Shown: piece by piece, positions 16,070-26,425 of the stretch | Layout: every line of letters starts with the position of its first letter | Numbering within the stretch: the stretch's first letter is position 1 | NCBI GenBank assembly: GCA_947456815.1 | Contig: CANGTL010000026.1 | Location: 1 to 37,785, forward strand | Source: Flavobacteriaceae bacterium | Lineage (GTDB): Bacteria; Bacteroidota; Bacteroidia; Flavobacteriales; Flavobacteriaceae | Length of the DNA: 37,785 nt | Reading direction: 5' to 3' | Notes under the pieces: model-generated | The model's database searches: none | What the model was told of the DNA's origin: nothing | Seen by the model: the letters and a program-made list of their open reading frames with translations, nothing else | Position numbers and translations under genes: made by a program

Positions 16070-18079
16070 TTATTTATAATTTCTAGCTGCAATTTTGATA
16101 AATTCGTATTTCAATTCTTCTTTGTTAAGCTTTTCTTTACTGATATCATCACCTTGATATTCCCAAGCACCTACAAAAGAGAAATTTTTATCATCGCGCA
16201 AAGTTTCACCTTCTGTATCTTGATATTCTTCACGGAAATGTCCTCCGCATGATTCGTTACGCTGCAACGCATCCATCGCCATTAATTGACCTAAATCAAT
16301 GAAATCTGCCACTCTCAGTGCTTTTTCCAACTCAGGATTTAACTCGTCGGCCGATCCAGGGACTTTTACCTCTTTATAAAATTCTTCTTTCAGAGCCGCA
16401 ATTTCTTCAATAGCTTGTTTCAATCCACTTTCGTTTCTCGCCATTCCAACCTTGTTCCACATGATTAAACCTAATCTTTTGTGGAAATGATCTACAGATT
16501 TTGTCCCATTGTTGTTAAGGAACTTTTCTATCGATGCTCGAACACTATTTTCTGCTTCTATAAATTCAGGGCTTTCAGTAGAAATTTTTCCCGTTCTTAT
16601 TTCATCTGCCAAATAATTAGAAACGGTATAAGGCAATACAAAATAACCATCTGCCAAGCCTTGCATCAAGGCTGATGCTCCCAGACGATTTGCTCCGTGG
16701 TCGGAGAAATTTGCTTCTCCAGCTACGAAACATCCTGGAATGGTAGATTGTAGATTATAATCAACCCAAACGCCTCCCATAGTGTAATGCACTGCGGGAT
16801 AGATTTTCATTGGTGTTTCATATGGGTTTTCGTCTGTGATTTTTTGATACATGGTAAATAAGTTACCGTACTTCTCTTCCAACCATTGCTTTCCTAAGGC
16901 CGTAATTTCTTCTGCAGACGGATTGTGATTCCCTTTTGCGTAAGCGGCTTGTCTTCCTTTGCTTTGAATTTCTGTTGAGAAATCTAGATACACACCTTCA
17001 TTCGTTGCGTTGGCTTCAATTCCATGGCCTTCATCACAACGTTCTTTTGCTGCTCTAGAGGCTACGTCTCTTGGAACCAGATTCCCAAAAGCAGGATATC
17101 TTCTCTCTAAGAAATAATCTCTATCTTCTTCTGCAATTTGAGTCGGCTTCAATTGACCTGCTCTAATCGCTTCTGCATCCTCTTTTTTCTTCGGAACCCA
17201 TATTCTTCCAGAGTTTCTCAAAGATTCTGACATCAATGTTAATTTGGATTGATTGACACCATGAACAGGAATACAAGTGGGATGAATTTGTACAAAACAC
17301 GGATTTGCGAACAAGGCTCCTTTTTTATGCACTTTCCAACCAGCTGTTACGTTGCTTCCCATCGCATTGGTAGAAAGAAAATAAACATTTCCATAACCTC
17401 CTGAAGCGATTACAACGGCATGCGCCGAGTGTCTTTCTAATTCACCTGTCACTAGGTTACGCGCAATAATTCCACGTGCTTTTCCATCAACTTTAACTAA
17501 ATCAAGCATTTCGTGACGGTTAAACATTTGAACGCGACCTAAACCGATTTGCCGTGACAAAGCAGAATAAGCGCCTAGCAAAAGTTGCTGTCCTGTTTGA
17601 CCTGCGGCATAAAAAGTTCTTTGAACCTGGGTTCCGCCAAACGAACGATTGTCTAATAAACCTCCGTATTCACGCGCAAATGGAACTCCTTGAGCCACGC
17701 ATTGGTCAATGATATTTCCTGACACTTCCGCCAAACGGTGAACGTTCGCTTCACGCGCTCTATAATCACCTCCTTTTATGGTATCGTAGAACAATCTGTA
17801 AATGCTGTCACCATCGTTTTGATAATTTTTGGCTGCATTAATTCCACCTTGAGCAGCAATCGAGTGCGCTCTTCTAGGAGAATCTTGATAGCAAAATGCT
17901 TTGACATTATAGCCCATTTCAGCAAAAGATGCTGCTGCAGAGGCTCCAGCCAAACCAGTTCCTACAACAATAATGTCGATTTTTGGTCTGTTATTGGGAG
18001 CAACTAATTTTAAATGATTTTTGTGATTGGTCCATTTGTCTGAAATGAAACCTTCAGGTATTTTTGAATCTAACGCCAT
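16070..18079 (-). CDS. sdhA: Succinate dehydrogenase/fumarate reductase flavoprotein subunit
   Basis: Catalytic subunit of complex II (669 residues), interconverting succinate and fumarate. It has the dinucleotide-binding motif [15 protein letters not shown] (about 36-50) and His72 in [14 protein letters not shown], the histidine that carries covalent FAD in the family. Further family segments include [22 protein letters not shown] and [20 protein letters not shown]. It begins 4 nt after the sdhC stop. In an aerobic flavobacterium the enzyme most likely works as menaquinone-reducing succinate dehydrogenase in the TCA cycle. Confidence 0.97.
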   Translation of the reverse strand: MALDSKIPEGFISDKWTNHKNHLKLVAPNNRPKIDIIVVGTGLAGASAAASFAEMGYNVKAFCYQDSPRRAHSIAAQGGINAAKNYQNDGDSIYRLFYDTIKGGDYRAREANVHRLAEVSGNIIDQCVAQGVPFAREYGGLLDNRSFGGTQVQRTFYAAGQTGQQLLLGAYSALSRQIGLGRVQMFNRHEMLDLVKVDGKARGIIARNLVTGELERHSAHAVVIASGGYGNVYFLSTNAMGSNVTAGWKVHKKGALFANPCFVQIHPTCIPVHGVNQSKLTLMSESLRNSGRIWVPKKKEDAEAIRAGQLKPTQIAEEDRDYFLERRYPAFGNLVPRDVASRAAKERCDEGHGIEANATNEGVYLDFSTEIQSKGRQAAYAKGNHNPSAEEITALGKQWLEEKYGNLFTMYQKITDENPYETPMKIYPAVHYTMGGVWVDYNLQSTIPGCFVAGEANFSDHGANRLGASALMQGLADGYFVLPYTVSNYLADEIRTGKISTESPEFIEAENSVRASIEKFLNNNGTKSVDHFHKRLGLIMWNKVGMARNESGLKQAIEEIAALKEEFYKEVKVPGSADELNPELEKALRVADFIDLGQLMAMDALQRNESCGGHFREEYQDTEGETLRDDKNFSFVGAWEYQGDDISKEKLNKEELKYEFIKIAARNYK

Positions 18080-18083
18080 ATTG

Positions 18084-18920
18084 TTAAGCTTTTAGAAAAA
18101 AATGAATGTAAATTGGAATAATAGCAAACAACAAAGGAACAACTATAGCGAATCCTTTTCCGAATGCTGTAATAATTGGAGTGTATGTCGGGTTATTAAG
18201 TCCCATCGTCTGGAATGCGCTACTAAATCCATGTAGTAAATGAAATGACAAAACAATCATTGACAAAACATACAAAACCGTATATAACAGACCATATTTA
18301 GGCTGTTTAAAAAACTCTATGGTTATCTTGTATAAATCTTTATAACCTTCTTTGATTTTCACATTGGCGCCTGCATCATAAAAATCTGTGCGGTCTTTAA
18401 TCAAAAGCATTTTTTGATCCACCTGCGATTTTGGCAAGTAACTTCCGTCTGTCGTAAGGTAAAACTCTTGTGATTGACCTTGAGCGGTAATCATCATAGT
18501 TTGCAATGGCATTTTTTCATCAAAATGCATTCTGGCCCAAAAACTAACCATGTGTGTTACGATAAAAACTAAGATAATAGTTCCTAAAACCGCCATATTT
18601 CTAGAAGCCCACGGACTATTCGCCGACGGATTGTTTTTTGCATAGCCGATAGGCCGCGCCGCTTTATTTTGGAAAGCCAACATAATCCCATCTATAGCAT
18701 GGAAAAGAATTGAAATGTACGTTAAGTACGAAAGAATCTTAACCGCTGGATTAGAGGTCATAAATAATGCGTATTTATTAAAATTCAACGCATTGTTAGG
18801 AACCAATAACTGAAGGTTCCCCGCCAAGTGACCGCTCAAAAACAAGCATAAAAACAAGCCCGTTAAGGCCATCCAATACTTCTTTGCCAGCGATGACTTC
18901 ATTAATGCAGATTTTGCCAT
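18084..18920 (-). CDS. sdhC: Succinate dehydrogenase cytochrome b subunit (di-haem, type B) with an enlarged loop
   Basis: Membrane anchor of complex II, 278 residues with about five membrane helices. Probable haem-ligand histidines are H31 (LSGHLAGN), H74 (LFHAIDG), H123 (VTHMVSFW) and H227 (LSFHLLHG), consistent with two haems b and menaquinone reduction. Relatives in Bacteroidota are usually about 220-230 residues as I recall. Here a hydrophilic segment of roughly 50 residues (about 138-192, from KMPLQTMM to EGYKDLYK) sits in the loop between helices 3 and 4, accounting for the extra length. First gene of sdhCAB, with a strong promoter upstream. Confidence 0.93.
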   Translation of the reverse strand: MAKSALMKSSLAKKYWMALTGLFLCLFLSGHLAGNLQLLVPNNALNFNKYALFMTSNPAVKILSYLTYISILFHAIDGIMLAFQNKAARPIGYAKNNPSANSPWASRNMAVLGTIILVFIVTHMVSFWARMHFDEKMPLQTMMITAQGQSQEFYLTTDGSYLPKSQVDQKMLLIKDRTDFYDAGANVKIKEGYKDLYKITIEFFKQPKYGLLYTVLYVLSMIVLSFHLLHGFSSAFQTMGLNNPTYTPIITAFGKGFAIVVPLLFAIIPIYIHFFLKA

Positions 18921-19407
18921 AAGATGTGTAATTTGTTATAAAAAGCACACAAAAATAACGCTATTTGCTTTTAACTACAACCTTTTCGGTGTAATTTATA
19001 ATGATTTTAAAATGTTTAATATAAAACCAGCAGCAGTGACCGACACCGAACCTTTTAAAAGGGCATCATATTTTTATCAATTTGGCTATAACCTTCGAAA
19101 AACTTCTAAAAAATAATAAAAATAGGACGCTCAATTACATGGTTATTCGAACTTTCAAGTATCCTTCAAGCAGCTTTGTATTATGGCCTAAGAATAAGAA
19201 ACTGTGTCGGACTAATAAACAACATTTAAATAATTGCTAATTACTATCACTATTCGCAAGATTTTAAAGTTTAAATATTCATTTGTAAATTTTGTTAGTG
19301 TGTTTCTCAAAAATCGGTAAAAATGTAACTTATCACTTTTTTTATCAAGTGAAAACAATCCGCCAGCTCAGTGAAATTGTACCTTTCCGTACTAAAAAAT
19401 AAAAAAA
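18921..19407. other. Divergent intergenic region, 487 bp
   Basis: Between sdhC (minus) and the HMG-CoA synthase gene (plus). Recognisable elements are the sdh promoter, an imperfect -7 box TACCTTTC (19380-19387) before the HMG-CoA synthase start, and an inverted repeat TCACTT-N8-AAGTGA at 19333-19352. The stretch from about 19000 to 19300 is AT-rich with no ORF, RNA gene or repeat that I could support. Confidence 0.5.
18950..18980 (-). promoter_or_regulatory. Promoter of sdhCAB
   Basis: On the minus strand: TTG (-33, 18978-18980), 20-nt spacer, TATTTTTG (-7, 18950-18957). Spacing and both boxes fit the Bacteroidota primary sigma factor consensus; leader about 25 nt. Confidence 0.7.
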
Positions 19408-20769
19408 ATGAAGATAGGTATTGATGCAATTAGTTTCGATGTAGCAAAAATACATTTGCCCATAAAGTCCCTTGCTAAAGCAAGATTAATAGATCCGGAA
19501 AAATTAGAAAAAGGACTGGGCTTAATTCAAATGACACTCCCGGACGTTCATCAAGATGTAGTTGTTTTTGGCGCAAATGCTCTAACGGAATTGATTCTAG
19601 ACCACAAGATCAATTTAGATGAAATAGCTCGAATATATGTTGGAACTGAAAGCAGTATTGATAATTCGAAACCCATCGCCTCCTTCTTACTTGCTTTACT
19701 TGAACAAAAGTTTGGAGAAAACACCTTGTCTGCTTGTGATGCAGTCGACTTTACTTTTGCCTGTATAGGCGGCGTAGACGCACTCCATAACTGTGTTGAC
19801 TTTGTTCGCTTAAACCCTGATAAAAAAGCAATTGTTGTGACGACCGACATTGCGAAATATGATCTAAACTCAACTGGCGAATACACACAAGGTGCTGGCG
19901 CTGTAGCCATGTTGATTACCGAAAATCCTCGGATAATTGCATTTGAAAATCTTTGGGCCACAAACACGAAAGGACTTTTTGATTTTTTCAAACCCCATCG
20001 CACAATTTTGAAATCTACTATTACGGGAAATGACAATAATGATCCTTGGTTTGACAACCTTGAAGCCGAAATCGCAATTCACAAAGATCAACCGGTTTTC
20101 GATGGTCAATATTCAAATCAATGTTATATGGATCGAACTCGGAATGCTTACTTTTTGCTAAAAAACCTAAAGAAAACCTCTCAAACACTTTACATTTCTT
20201 GGAATAGCATTATTATGCATCTGCCGTATGCTTTTCAGGCACGGCGAATGTTGACGGAAATTTATGCATTAGATTCTGAAGACAATATTGTAGCTGGAAA
20301 CGAAACACCGGCAGAATTCCAAGACTTACTAAAGGAAATCAGCAAATCCGAGTCATACAAATCGTTTGTTGTTTCCAAAATACAGCCAGCAGAATTAGCT
20401 TCCTCCTTGATTGGTAATTTGTATACTGGTTCAATATTTATGGGATTGCTATCAACGTTAGCACATTTTTACAACAGTGATAAAGAAATTGCCAATTCAA
20501 CTTTTGGATTTTTAGCGTATGGCAGTGGATCAAAATCAAAAGTGTTTGAAGGAACTATTCAAAGCAAGTGGAAGATTGCTTTATCCGAGTTAAAACTCTA
20601 CGAAACGCTTGCCCATAGTTTTGAAATTGATTTTAAGACCTATGAAAGACTTCATAGGAAAGAACAAAAAAAGAGCATTCTAACGCCAAAAAACGAATGG
20701 ATTCTTGACAGAATCGAAATGGAAAATCCAAACTTAATAGGCGCGAGATACTACAAATGGATTGATTAA
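19408..20769 (+). CDS. Hydroxymethylglutaryl-CoA synthase
   Basis: A 453-residue thiolase-fold enzyme condensing acetyl-CoA and acetoacetyl-CoA to HMG-CoA, the second step of the mevalonate pathway to isoprenoids. The N-terminus MKIGIDAISF and YVGTES (Glu81) are family hallmarks. The probable catalytic Cys is Cys119 (DFTFACIGGVDAL) and the probable catalytic His is His271 (IIMHLPYAFQARRM); GEYTQGAGAVAML is the conserved glycine-rich segment. No other mevalonate gene is in the window. Its upstream region holds an inverted repeat, and a Crp/Fnr-like gene follows 28 nt after the stop. Confidence 0.92.
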   Translation: MKIGIDAISFDVAKIHLPIKSLAKARLIDPEKLEKGLGLIQMTLPDVHQDVVVFGANALTELILDHKINLDEIARIYVGTESSIDNSKPIASFLLALLEQKFGENTLSACDAVDFTFACIGGVDALHNCVDFVRLNPDKKAIVVTTDIAKYDLNSTGEYTQGAGAVAMLITENPRIIAFENLWATNTKGLFDFFKPHRTILKSTITGNDNNDPWFDNLEAEIAIHKDQPVFDGQYSNQCYMDRTRNAYFLLKNLKKTSQTLYISWNSIIMHLPYAFQARRMLTEIYALDSEDNIVAGNETPAEFQDLLKEISKSESYKSFVVSKIQPAELASSLIGNLYTGSIFMGLLSTLAHFYNSDKEIANSTFGFLAYGSGSKSKVFEGTIQSKWKIALSELKLYETLAHSFEIDFKTYERLHRKEQKKSILTPKNEWILDRIEMENPNLIGARYYKWID

Positions 20770-20771
20770 TT

Positions 20772-20779
20772 TACTTTTG
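20772..20779 (+). promoter_or_regulatory. Candidate -7 box (TACTTTTG) of the Crp/Fnr-like gene
   Basis: TACTTTTG fits TAnnTTTG, lies just after the HMG-CoA synthase stop and ends 18 nt before the ATG at 20798, so the regulator may have its own short transcript. No good -33 box. Confidence 0.45.
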
Positions 20780-20797
20780 TCTAAATTAATCTCAAAT

Positions 20798-21388
20798 ATG
20801 AAATCTCAAGAAATTCGAGCATCGTTGTTAAATTATTTGCAGTTAATCGTTTCGGACGATTCAATCAACAACGCTACGATTACATCTAAAGAATTCTTTA
20901 AACTTCTCGAACTTCAGAAAAACGAATTCCTTGTCAAAGAAGGGCAAATTTGCAAATACTTTTGCTTTGTTGAAAGTGGAATTCTACAACATAGTATTAT
21001 TGTTGATGACCTAGAAAAAACAACTTATCTCGCGTTAAAAAACACGGTCACTTCTTCATTAGAGAGTTTTTTAAGTCAAAAACCCTCCCGAAAAAGCATT
21101 AAAGCCCTTTTCAATTGCAAGCTTTGGGTTATTGATCTTGAAGCTTTTCTATATTTGAAAGAAACGAACGAGGCTTTTAGGAAGTTCTATTACAACCTAA
21201 TAGAAAAACAAATTTGTCGCATCGATGATTATCGTATTGATTTACTCACGTTAACTCCGGAAGAACGCTATAAAAAACTGCTTTATAAAGAACCTAATTT
21301 GATTCAACAAGTTCCACTACATCATTTAGCTTCTTTTTTAGGAATCTCTTCAAGGCATATGAGTCGCATTCGCAAGAATATAAATTAA
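20798..21388 (+). CDS. Crp/Fnr-family transcriptional regulator
   Basis: A 196-residue protein with a cyclic-nucleotide-binding-like beta roll (about 30-120; KEGQICKYFCFVESGILQH is the typical strand-turn segment, followed by SLESFLSQKPSRKSIKAL) and a C-terminal winged helix with LTPEERYKKLLYKEPNLIQQ, VPLHHLASFLGISSRHMSRI. The arginine that contacts cAMP phosphate is not evident, and no Fnr-type cysteine cluster is seen, so the ligand is unknown. The start at 20798 was preferred to 20762, which overlaps the previous gene and the -7 box. Single-copy Crp-like regulators of this kind are common in Bacteroidota; the target is unknown. Confidence 0.82.
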   Translation: MKSQEIRASLLNYLQLIVSDDSINNATITSKEFFKLLELQKNEFLVKEGQICKYFCFVESGILQHSIIVDDLEKTTYLALKNTVTSSLESFLSQKPSRKSIKALFNCKLWVIDLEAFLYLKETNEAFRKFYYNLIEKQICRIDDYRIDLLTLTPEERYKKLLYKEPNLIQQVPLHHLASFLGISSRHMSRIRKNIN

Positions 21389-21402
21389 TGCCATTTGGCT
21401 GG

Positions 21403-21431
21403 TTGATAAGAAAATAGTTTCCTTAATTTTG
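21403..21431 (+). promoter_or_regulatory. Promoter of the aminopeptidase gene
   Basis: TTG (21403-21405), 18-nt spacer, TAATTTTG (21424-21431), then 28 nt to the ATG. Good match to the Bacteroidota consensus. Confidence 0.6.
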
Positions 21432-21459
21432 ATTCCTATTCAAACTCAAAATTAATCTT

Positions 21460-22752
21460 ATGAAATACCACCAAATTGATCGAAATCTCTTCATAAAGAA
21501 CCGCGCAAAATTTATTGCTCACATGAAGCCTAATAGTGTGGCGGTTTTTAATTCGAATGACATTTATCCAGTATCCGCAGACAGTAGCTTGCCATTTGCG
21601 CAACATCGTGACATCTTCTATTTGTCTGGTGTCGACCAAGAAGAAAGTGTGTTGTTGCTTTTTCCAGACGCGCCATATGAACACCAACGTGAAATACTAT
21701 TTTTAAAAGAAACTAGCGAACATATTGCGATTTGGGAAGGAGAAAAACTAACCAAAGAGCGTGCTTTTGAAGTTTCTGGAATTCGAACTGTTTACTGGCT
21801 ACAAGACTTTCATAAGATTCTAAATGAGATGATGACTTATTCTGATACGATGTACATTAACACCAATGAACATTATCGTGCAGCTGTAGAAACGGAAACT
21901 AGAGAAGATCGATTTGTAAAATGGTGGAAAGCAAAATACCCAGCGCATCAAGTGGCTAAAAGCAATCCGATTTTACAACGTTTGCGATCTGTGAAAGAAA
22001 GCGAAGAGTTAGATTTAATTCAACAAGCGTGTAACATCACTGAATTAGGCTTTAGACGTTTATTGCCTTTTGTAAAGCCAAATGTGACGGAATACGAAAT
22101 TGAAGCTGAGCTGATTCACGAATTCATTCGAAATCGATCTAAAGGATTTGCCTACACCCCAATTATCGCTTCTGGGAATAATGCCAATGTGCTGCATTAT
22201 ATTGAAAACAACCAACAATGCAAAGCTGGCGATTTAATATTGCTAGATGTAGCAGCAGAGTATGCCAATTATTCGAGTGATTTGTCTAGAACGATACCTG
22301 TTTCTGGAAAATATACAGAGCGTCAAAAAGCGGTTTACAATGCTGTTCTTCGCGTAAAGAATGAAGCAACAAAAATGTTGACGCCAGGAACATTGTGGAA
22401 ACAATATCATGTAGAAGTTGGAAAATTAATGACGTCGGAATTACTTGGATTAGGATTAATTGACAAAGCAGATGTACAAAACGAAAATCCAGATTGGCCA
22501 GCGTATAAAAAATACTTTATGCACGGCACTTCGCACCATTTGGGCTTAGACACACATGATTATGGATTATTGCATGAGCCAATGAAAGCCAATATGGTTT
22601 TTACTGTTGAGCCTGGAATTTATATTCCTGCTGAAGGATTTGGAATCCGATTAGAAGATAATATTGTTGTACAAGAAAAAGGGGAACCGCTTAATTTGAT
22701 GAAAAATATTCCAATAGAAGTTGACGAAATTGAAAGTTTGATGAATTCCTAA
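21460..22752 (+). CDS. pepP: Xaa-Pro aminopeptidase (aminopeptidase P, M24 family)
   Basis: A cytoplasmic dimanganese peptidase removing N-terminal residues before proline, 430 residues. The N-terminal creatinase-like domain (about 1-170) includes the family's FLSGVDQEES-type segment; the pita-bread domain follows. The five metal ligands are visible: Asp263 and Asp274 (LLDVAAEYANYSSDLSR), His359 (HGTSHHLGLDTHD), Glu384 (VEPGIY) and Glu399 (IRLEDNIVV). Length fits E. coli PepP (441). A promoter precedes it, and an alpha/beta hydrolase gene follows after 55 nt. Confidence 0.95.
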   Translation: MKYHQIDRNLFIKNRAKFIAHMKPNSVAVFNSNDIYPVSADSSLPFAQHRDIFYLSGVDQEESVLLLFPDAPYEHQREILFLKETSEHIAIWEGEKLTKERAFEVSGIRTVYWLQDFHKILNEMMTYSDTMYINTNEHYRAAVETETREDRFVKWWKAKYPAHQVAKSNPILQRLRSVKESEELDLIQQACNITELGFRRLLPFVKPNVTEYEIEAELIHEFIRNRSKGFAYTPIIASGNNANVLHYIENNQQCKAGDLILLDVAAEYANYSSDLSRTIPVSGKYTERQKAVYNAVLRVKNEATKMLTPGTLWKQYHVEVGKLMTSELLGLGLIDKADVQNENPDWPAYKKYFMHGTSHHLGLDTHDYGLLHEPMKANMVFTVEPGIYIPAEGFGIRLEDNIVVQEKGEPLNLMKNIPIEVDEIESLMNS

Positions 22753-22807
22753 AGCCAATTATCCGTTTCAAAAGCATTACGTTGATTTGTTCTAAAAATC
22801 TTGATAA

Positions 22808-23590
22808 GTGAAAGTCCTATTCTATAAAAACACAGCGGTTCATTATGTTGACATTGGTAAAGGAGCCGCTGTTGTTTTGTTACATGGTTTTCTGGAAAAC
22901 CAATCGATGTGGAATCATTTTATTCCTGAATTATCGCAAAAGAACCGTGTTATTACAATTGATTTACTTGGGCATGGCGCAACGGGATGTTTGGGTTATG
23001 TTCACGCTATGGAAGATCAGGCTGATATGGTTCATGCTGTTTTAGCGGAATTGAAAATTAGGAAAGCCGTTTTTATTGGACATTCAATGGGTGGTTATGT
23101 GGCTTTGGCTTTTGCTGAATTGTTTCCTGAGTTTATGAAAGGTTTGATTTTGATGAATTCGACTTCTAGATCTGATAGTGAGGAACGAAAAACAAACCGA
23201 AATCGCGCCATCAAAGCGGTAAAAAAAGATTATACTTCATTCGTTCGCCTTTCTATTGCTAATTTGTTTAGCGAAGAAAATCGAACAAAATTAGTTGACG
23301 AAATTGAAAAAGTTAAACTTGAAGCATTAGAAACGCCTTTACAGGGAATAATCGCTGCTTTGGAAGGCATGAAAATAAGAAAAGACCGTGAAGTACTATT
23401 GCATTTAACTACGTTTCCGAAAATGCTGATTCTTGGGGAGAAAGACGGTGTTTTGAATTATGCAGAAAATGTAAATCAAATCGATAACACAAAGGTTCAA
23501 TTGGTTCCGTTTCCAGATGGGCACATGAGTCATATTGAGAATAAAGCAGAAACTTTGAAGGTCATTGCTGATTTTGTGAAGAAAACATAA
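22808..23590 (+). CDS. Alpha/beta hydrolase
   Basis: A 260-residue cytoplasmic hydrolase with an oxyanion segment LLHGFLENQSMW, nucleophile Ser93 in IGHSMGG, Asp213 in LGEKDGVL and His239 in PDGHMSHIE. It resembles the MenH/haloperoxidase-like group, but the substrate cannot be named from sequence. The start is GTG at 22808; no in-frame ATG lies close to the expected N-terminus. It probably shares the aminopeptidase transcript. The stop is 6 nt from the convergent AddB-like gene, with no visible terminator. Confidence 0.88.
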   Translation: MKVLFYKNTAVHYVDIGKGAAVVLLHGFLENQSMWNHFIPELSQKNRVITIDLLGHGATGCLGYVHAMEDQADMVHAVLAELKIRKAVFIGHSMGGYVALAFAELFPEFMKGLILMNSTSRSDSEERKTNRNRAIKAVKKDYTSFVRLSIANLFSEENRTKLVDEIEKVKLEALETPLQGIIAALEGMKIRKDREVLLHLTTFPKMLILGEKDGVLNYAENVNQIDNTKVQLVPFPDGHMSHIENKAETLKVIADFVKKT

Positions 23591-23596
23591 TCACTT

Positions 23597-26362
23597 CTAG
23601 AGCAACTTTTCCTCAAATGAAATTTCATTATCAAAAATCTCTTTTAGCAACGCTGCGATTTCATCCATAAAATGAAGTAGCACTTCTTGATTTATTATAG
23701 AACTTAGTTCGTTTTCACCCCGAAAAGCAAAAGGCAAGAAACCTGATTTTAAATTCTTGAAAGAAATAATTCCCGCTTCTATTTGCTTTCCCTCTGCTTC
23801 TTCAAAAAACATATAGGCGTAGCAGAGAATCTGAATTATTTTATCGTTTTTAAGCTCTTGTGTGAGTCCATTCCACGCTCTTAATGAAATATTACTCTTT
23901 TCGACTTTCCCAGTCTTATAATCAATAATTCGAATTACACCATTTCGTTCTTCGATACGATCAACATTTCCTTTGATTAATACAGGACAAGGTAAACTTG
24001 GATGCTCAAAGACACGCTGAAATGTTCGTTCAATCGCTATGATTTTGATACTTGTCTCCTTTTTCAAGCTTTCTAATTCGAGTTTAATGAAATTTTGAAC
24101 ATGGCGTTTAGCTACTTCAAACGCCAATAAATTACGCCCTTTTTTGATTTCTCCTTCTTTATAAACTAGCTTAAACTGTTTCAGCACTTCTTCGTCAATT
24201 TGTTTCAAAAAAGTTTGCAAAATAACTTCATTCAAAAACTTGCCTTCAAGTGGCTGGTATAGTGTTTTCAGCGTTTCGTGTATAATCGTTCCGAGCGTAT
24301 TGACGGCGATTGTTTCTTCTACTTCTTCCGTTTCGCGAATTTGTAATATTCTCTGAAAATAAAAATCAATTGGATTTCTTATATAACTTGTTAAAGAAGA
24401 AGGCGAGAATCCGGTGGTTGCCAACTCGTTAAGTCGGATCATTACGGAGTCTGATTTTGGAACTACTTTGGGTTGATAAGCAGTCTCAGGGAGCGTAGCA
24501 TTGTAAATTTCGTGAGTCAACTGATGATTTTCTTTTTTCTCAAACTCCAATTGGGTAATAAATCTGCTTTTTTCACCAGCATCCAGCCCTTCGCTCTCAG
24601 TATTGTAAATTAAGATGATATTCCTTGCTCTTAGCAAAAGATGGTAAAAATGATACGAATAAATCGCATCCTTTTCTTTAAAAGTTGGTAAACCATACTC
24701 CCTTTTGACGTCATAAGGAATAAACGAATTGTTTGACTTACCTGCTGGAAACTTGCCTTCATTTACGGATGTAATAATTACATTTTCAAAATCCAAGACA
24801 CGACTTTCCAACACTCCCATAATCTGTAAACCATCTAAAGGTTCCCCTTCGAATGAAACTTCGGCCAAGTCAATAACTTGTTTGTAGAGCGCCTGCAATG
24901 TATCTATCGAATTGATATGTTGGTATTGAAGCGAATAATTAATAAGCTTATTAATAACTTTGAAAATAGAATACAAAAATGCTTTAGTAATTTGTCCTTC
25001 ATCGCTTTCATTATTAAGCTTGTCTTTAATTGTATTTATGAGGCTCAATATTTTTTCTAAAACTTTGGTGGCATTTACATCCCATTTCTCGAATAGTAAA
25101 TGAAATAACTCGTTGGGAGCCTTCTGCAACTCAAACAATTTCTTATAGGAAATGAATGAATAATTATTCCTGTTGATGATTTGAACCAACTGGCTACTAT
25201 TGACATACGGCTCAACCAATGGATGGGTTAAGATATCGACAACATCCTTATGGTAATACACATAATGTGACTCATCACGGGATAAAGCGTTGGTATGCAT
25301 TTTAAACAATTTTGCAATGAGGGTTTGAGATGGATTATTTTTGCTTGAATAACCCATTGTAATATTGATATTCTCAATATTGTCTGGCAAAGAATAAAGC
25401 AACGGAATCAATAGGTTTTCTTCTCCTAGAATTACCGCTGTTTTGCTTAGTTCATCATTGGGATTTGTAATTTTCAAATTCTCAACTGTGCGCCCTGCAA
25501 TCCTAGCTTGCCCAACGGATTTTGGCGTGCCAATAATTTGAATTTTCTTTTCCTTCGTAAATTCGGAATTAATCCAATCAAACGTATTTGATTTGTAATA
25601 TTTCCAGTTGTTTCGATAATTTCTCAGAAACAATCCAGCATCATGTTCGACATCGTTCAAAATAGACTCATCGATGTCCCAATAGACTTTTGCGATATTT
25701 GAAGCAAGAAAATGCTGAAATATGATCTCCTCTGCCGCATTGAGGGCATTAAAACCTGCAAACACAAAATTCTTGTGTGCATTCAAAATTGCAAAATCCT
25801 TGAGATTTCTAACCGCTTCCCTATATATCATACCTTGATATCCTTTCCCATTTTTCAATAGGCGGTTGTACAAATTATGATAATAATTAGGTAGTGATTT
25901 CCAAAATTCAAGATGCTTTTGAATTAGATCTGTCTTCGGCTCTGAATCTAATGACCAATGCTCGATTTCTTTGATATTATCGAGGTACCGAAGAATCTTA
26001 TCTGGCTCTAATAAATATCGATCTATTTCATTAAAATCTTGTAGAAGCGTCTTTCCCCAATTAGCAAATAAGTCAAAGGGTTGTTTTTCAGATAGTGGTT
26101 CAGTTGACAAGTAGACTTCATAGAATTCAAAAATTAATTCAATAGCGTCTAAAGTGTGAAGACATGAAATTTGCTGAACAAAATCTTCAATACTCACAAT
26201 TTCTGGCAAGAAAACAGGCTTGTTAACTCGCTTTCTTAAGGCATCAATCAAGAAAATTTTTGCTCTTTTATTTGGGAGGACAATGATTGTGTTAGACAGG
26301 GAATCTGGGTAATTGGCTATTACCGATTTTGCTATATGGTCTAAAAATGTATCATTTGTCAT
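23597..26362 (-). CDS. AddB-like PD-(D/E)XK nuclease / inactivated helicase
   Basis: A 921-residue protein of the Bacteroidota AddB type, the partner of AddA in processing double-strand DNA ends for RecA recombination. The N-terminus (TIIVLPNKRAKIFLIDAL) resembles a degenerate UvrD-type nucleotide-binding segment without a clear Walker A. The C-terminal third carries the RecB-like nuclease: GTIIHETL (His), VDRIEE (Asp) and IIDYKTGK (Asp-Lys), about residues 670-850. The gene lies just after the OmpA terminator; its partner is at 29148-32336, separated by kbl and the OmpA gene. Its own promoter is not obvious. Confidence 0.85.
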   Translation of the reverse strand: MTNDTFLDHIAKSVIANYPDSLSNTIIVLPNKRAKIFLIDALRKRVNKPVFLPEIVSIEDFVQQISCLHTLDAIELIFEFYEVYLSTEPLSEKQPFDLFANWGKTLLQDFNEIDRYLLEPDKILRYLDNIKEIEHWSLDSEPKTDLIQKHLEFWKSLPNYYHNLYNRLLKNGKGYQGMIYREAVRNLKDFAILNAHKNFVFAGFNALNAAEEIIFQHFLASNIAKVYWDIDESILNDVEHDAGLFLRNYRNNWKYYKSNTFDWINSEFTKEKKIQIIGTPKSVGQARIAGRTVENLKITNPNDELSKTAVILGEENLLIPLLYSLPDNIENINITMGYSSKNNPSQTLIAKLFKMHTNALSRDESHYVYYHKDVVDILTHPLVEPYVNSSQLVQIINRNNYSFISYKKLFELQKAPNELFHLLFEKWDVNATKVLEKILSLINTIKDKLNNESDEGQITKAFLYSIFKVINKLINYSLQYQHINSIDTLQALYKQVIDLAEVSFEGEPLDGLQIMGVLESRVLDFENVIITSVNEGKFPAGKSNNSFIPYDVKREYGLPTFKEKDAIYSYHFYHLLLRARNIILIYNTESEGLDAGEKSRFITQLEFEKKENHQLTHEIYNATLPETAYQPKVVPKSDSVMIRLNELATTGFSPSSLTSYIRNPIDFYFQRILQIRETEEVEETIAVNTLGTIIHETLKTLYQPLEGKFLNEVILQTFLKQIDEEVLKQFKLVYKEGEIKKGRNLLAFEVAKRHVQNFIKLELESLKKETSIKIIAIERTFQRVFEHPSLPCPVLIKGNVDRIEERNGVIRIIDYKTGKVEKSNISLRAWNGLTQELKNDKIIQILCYAYMFFEEAEGKQIEAGIISFKNLKSGFLPFAFRGENELSSIINQEVLLHFMDEIAALLKEIFDNEISFEEKLL

Positions 26363-26366
26363 CGCA

Positions 26367-26405
26367 TAAAAATAAAAAAAACGCCTCGACTTATCGAGGC
26401 GTTTT
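26367..26405 (-). terminator. Terminator of the OmpA-family gene
   Basis: A perfect 12-bp stem, AAAACGCCTCGA with TCGAGGCGTTTT (26378-26405), CTTA loop, and a minus-strand tail of T8-A-T5-A. Confidence 0.9.
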
Positions 26406-26425
26406 GAGAAATATTTTAAAGCTAT

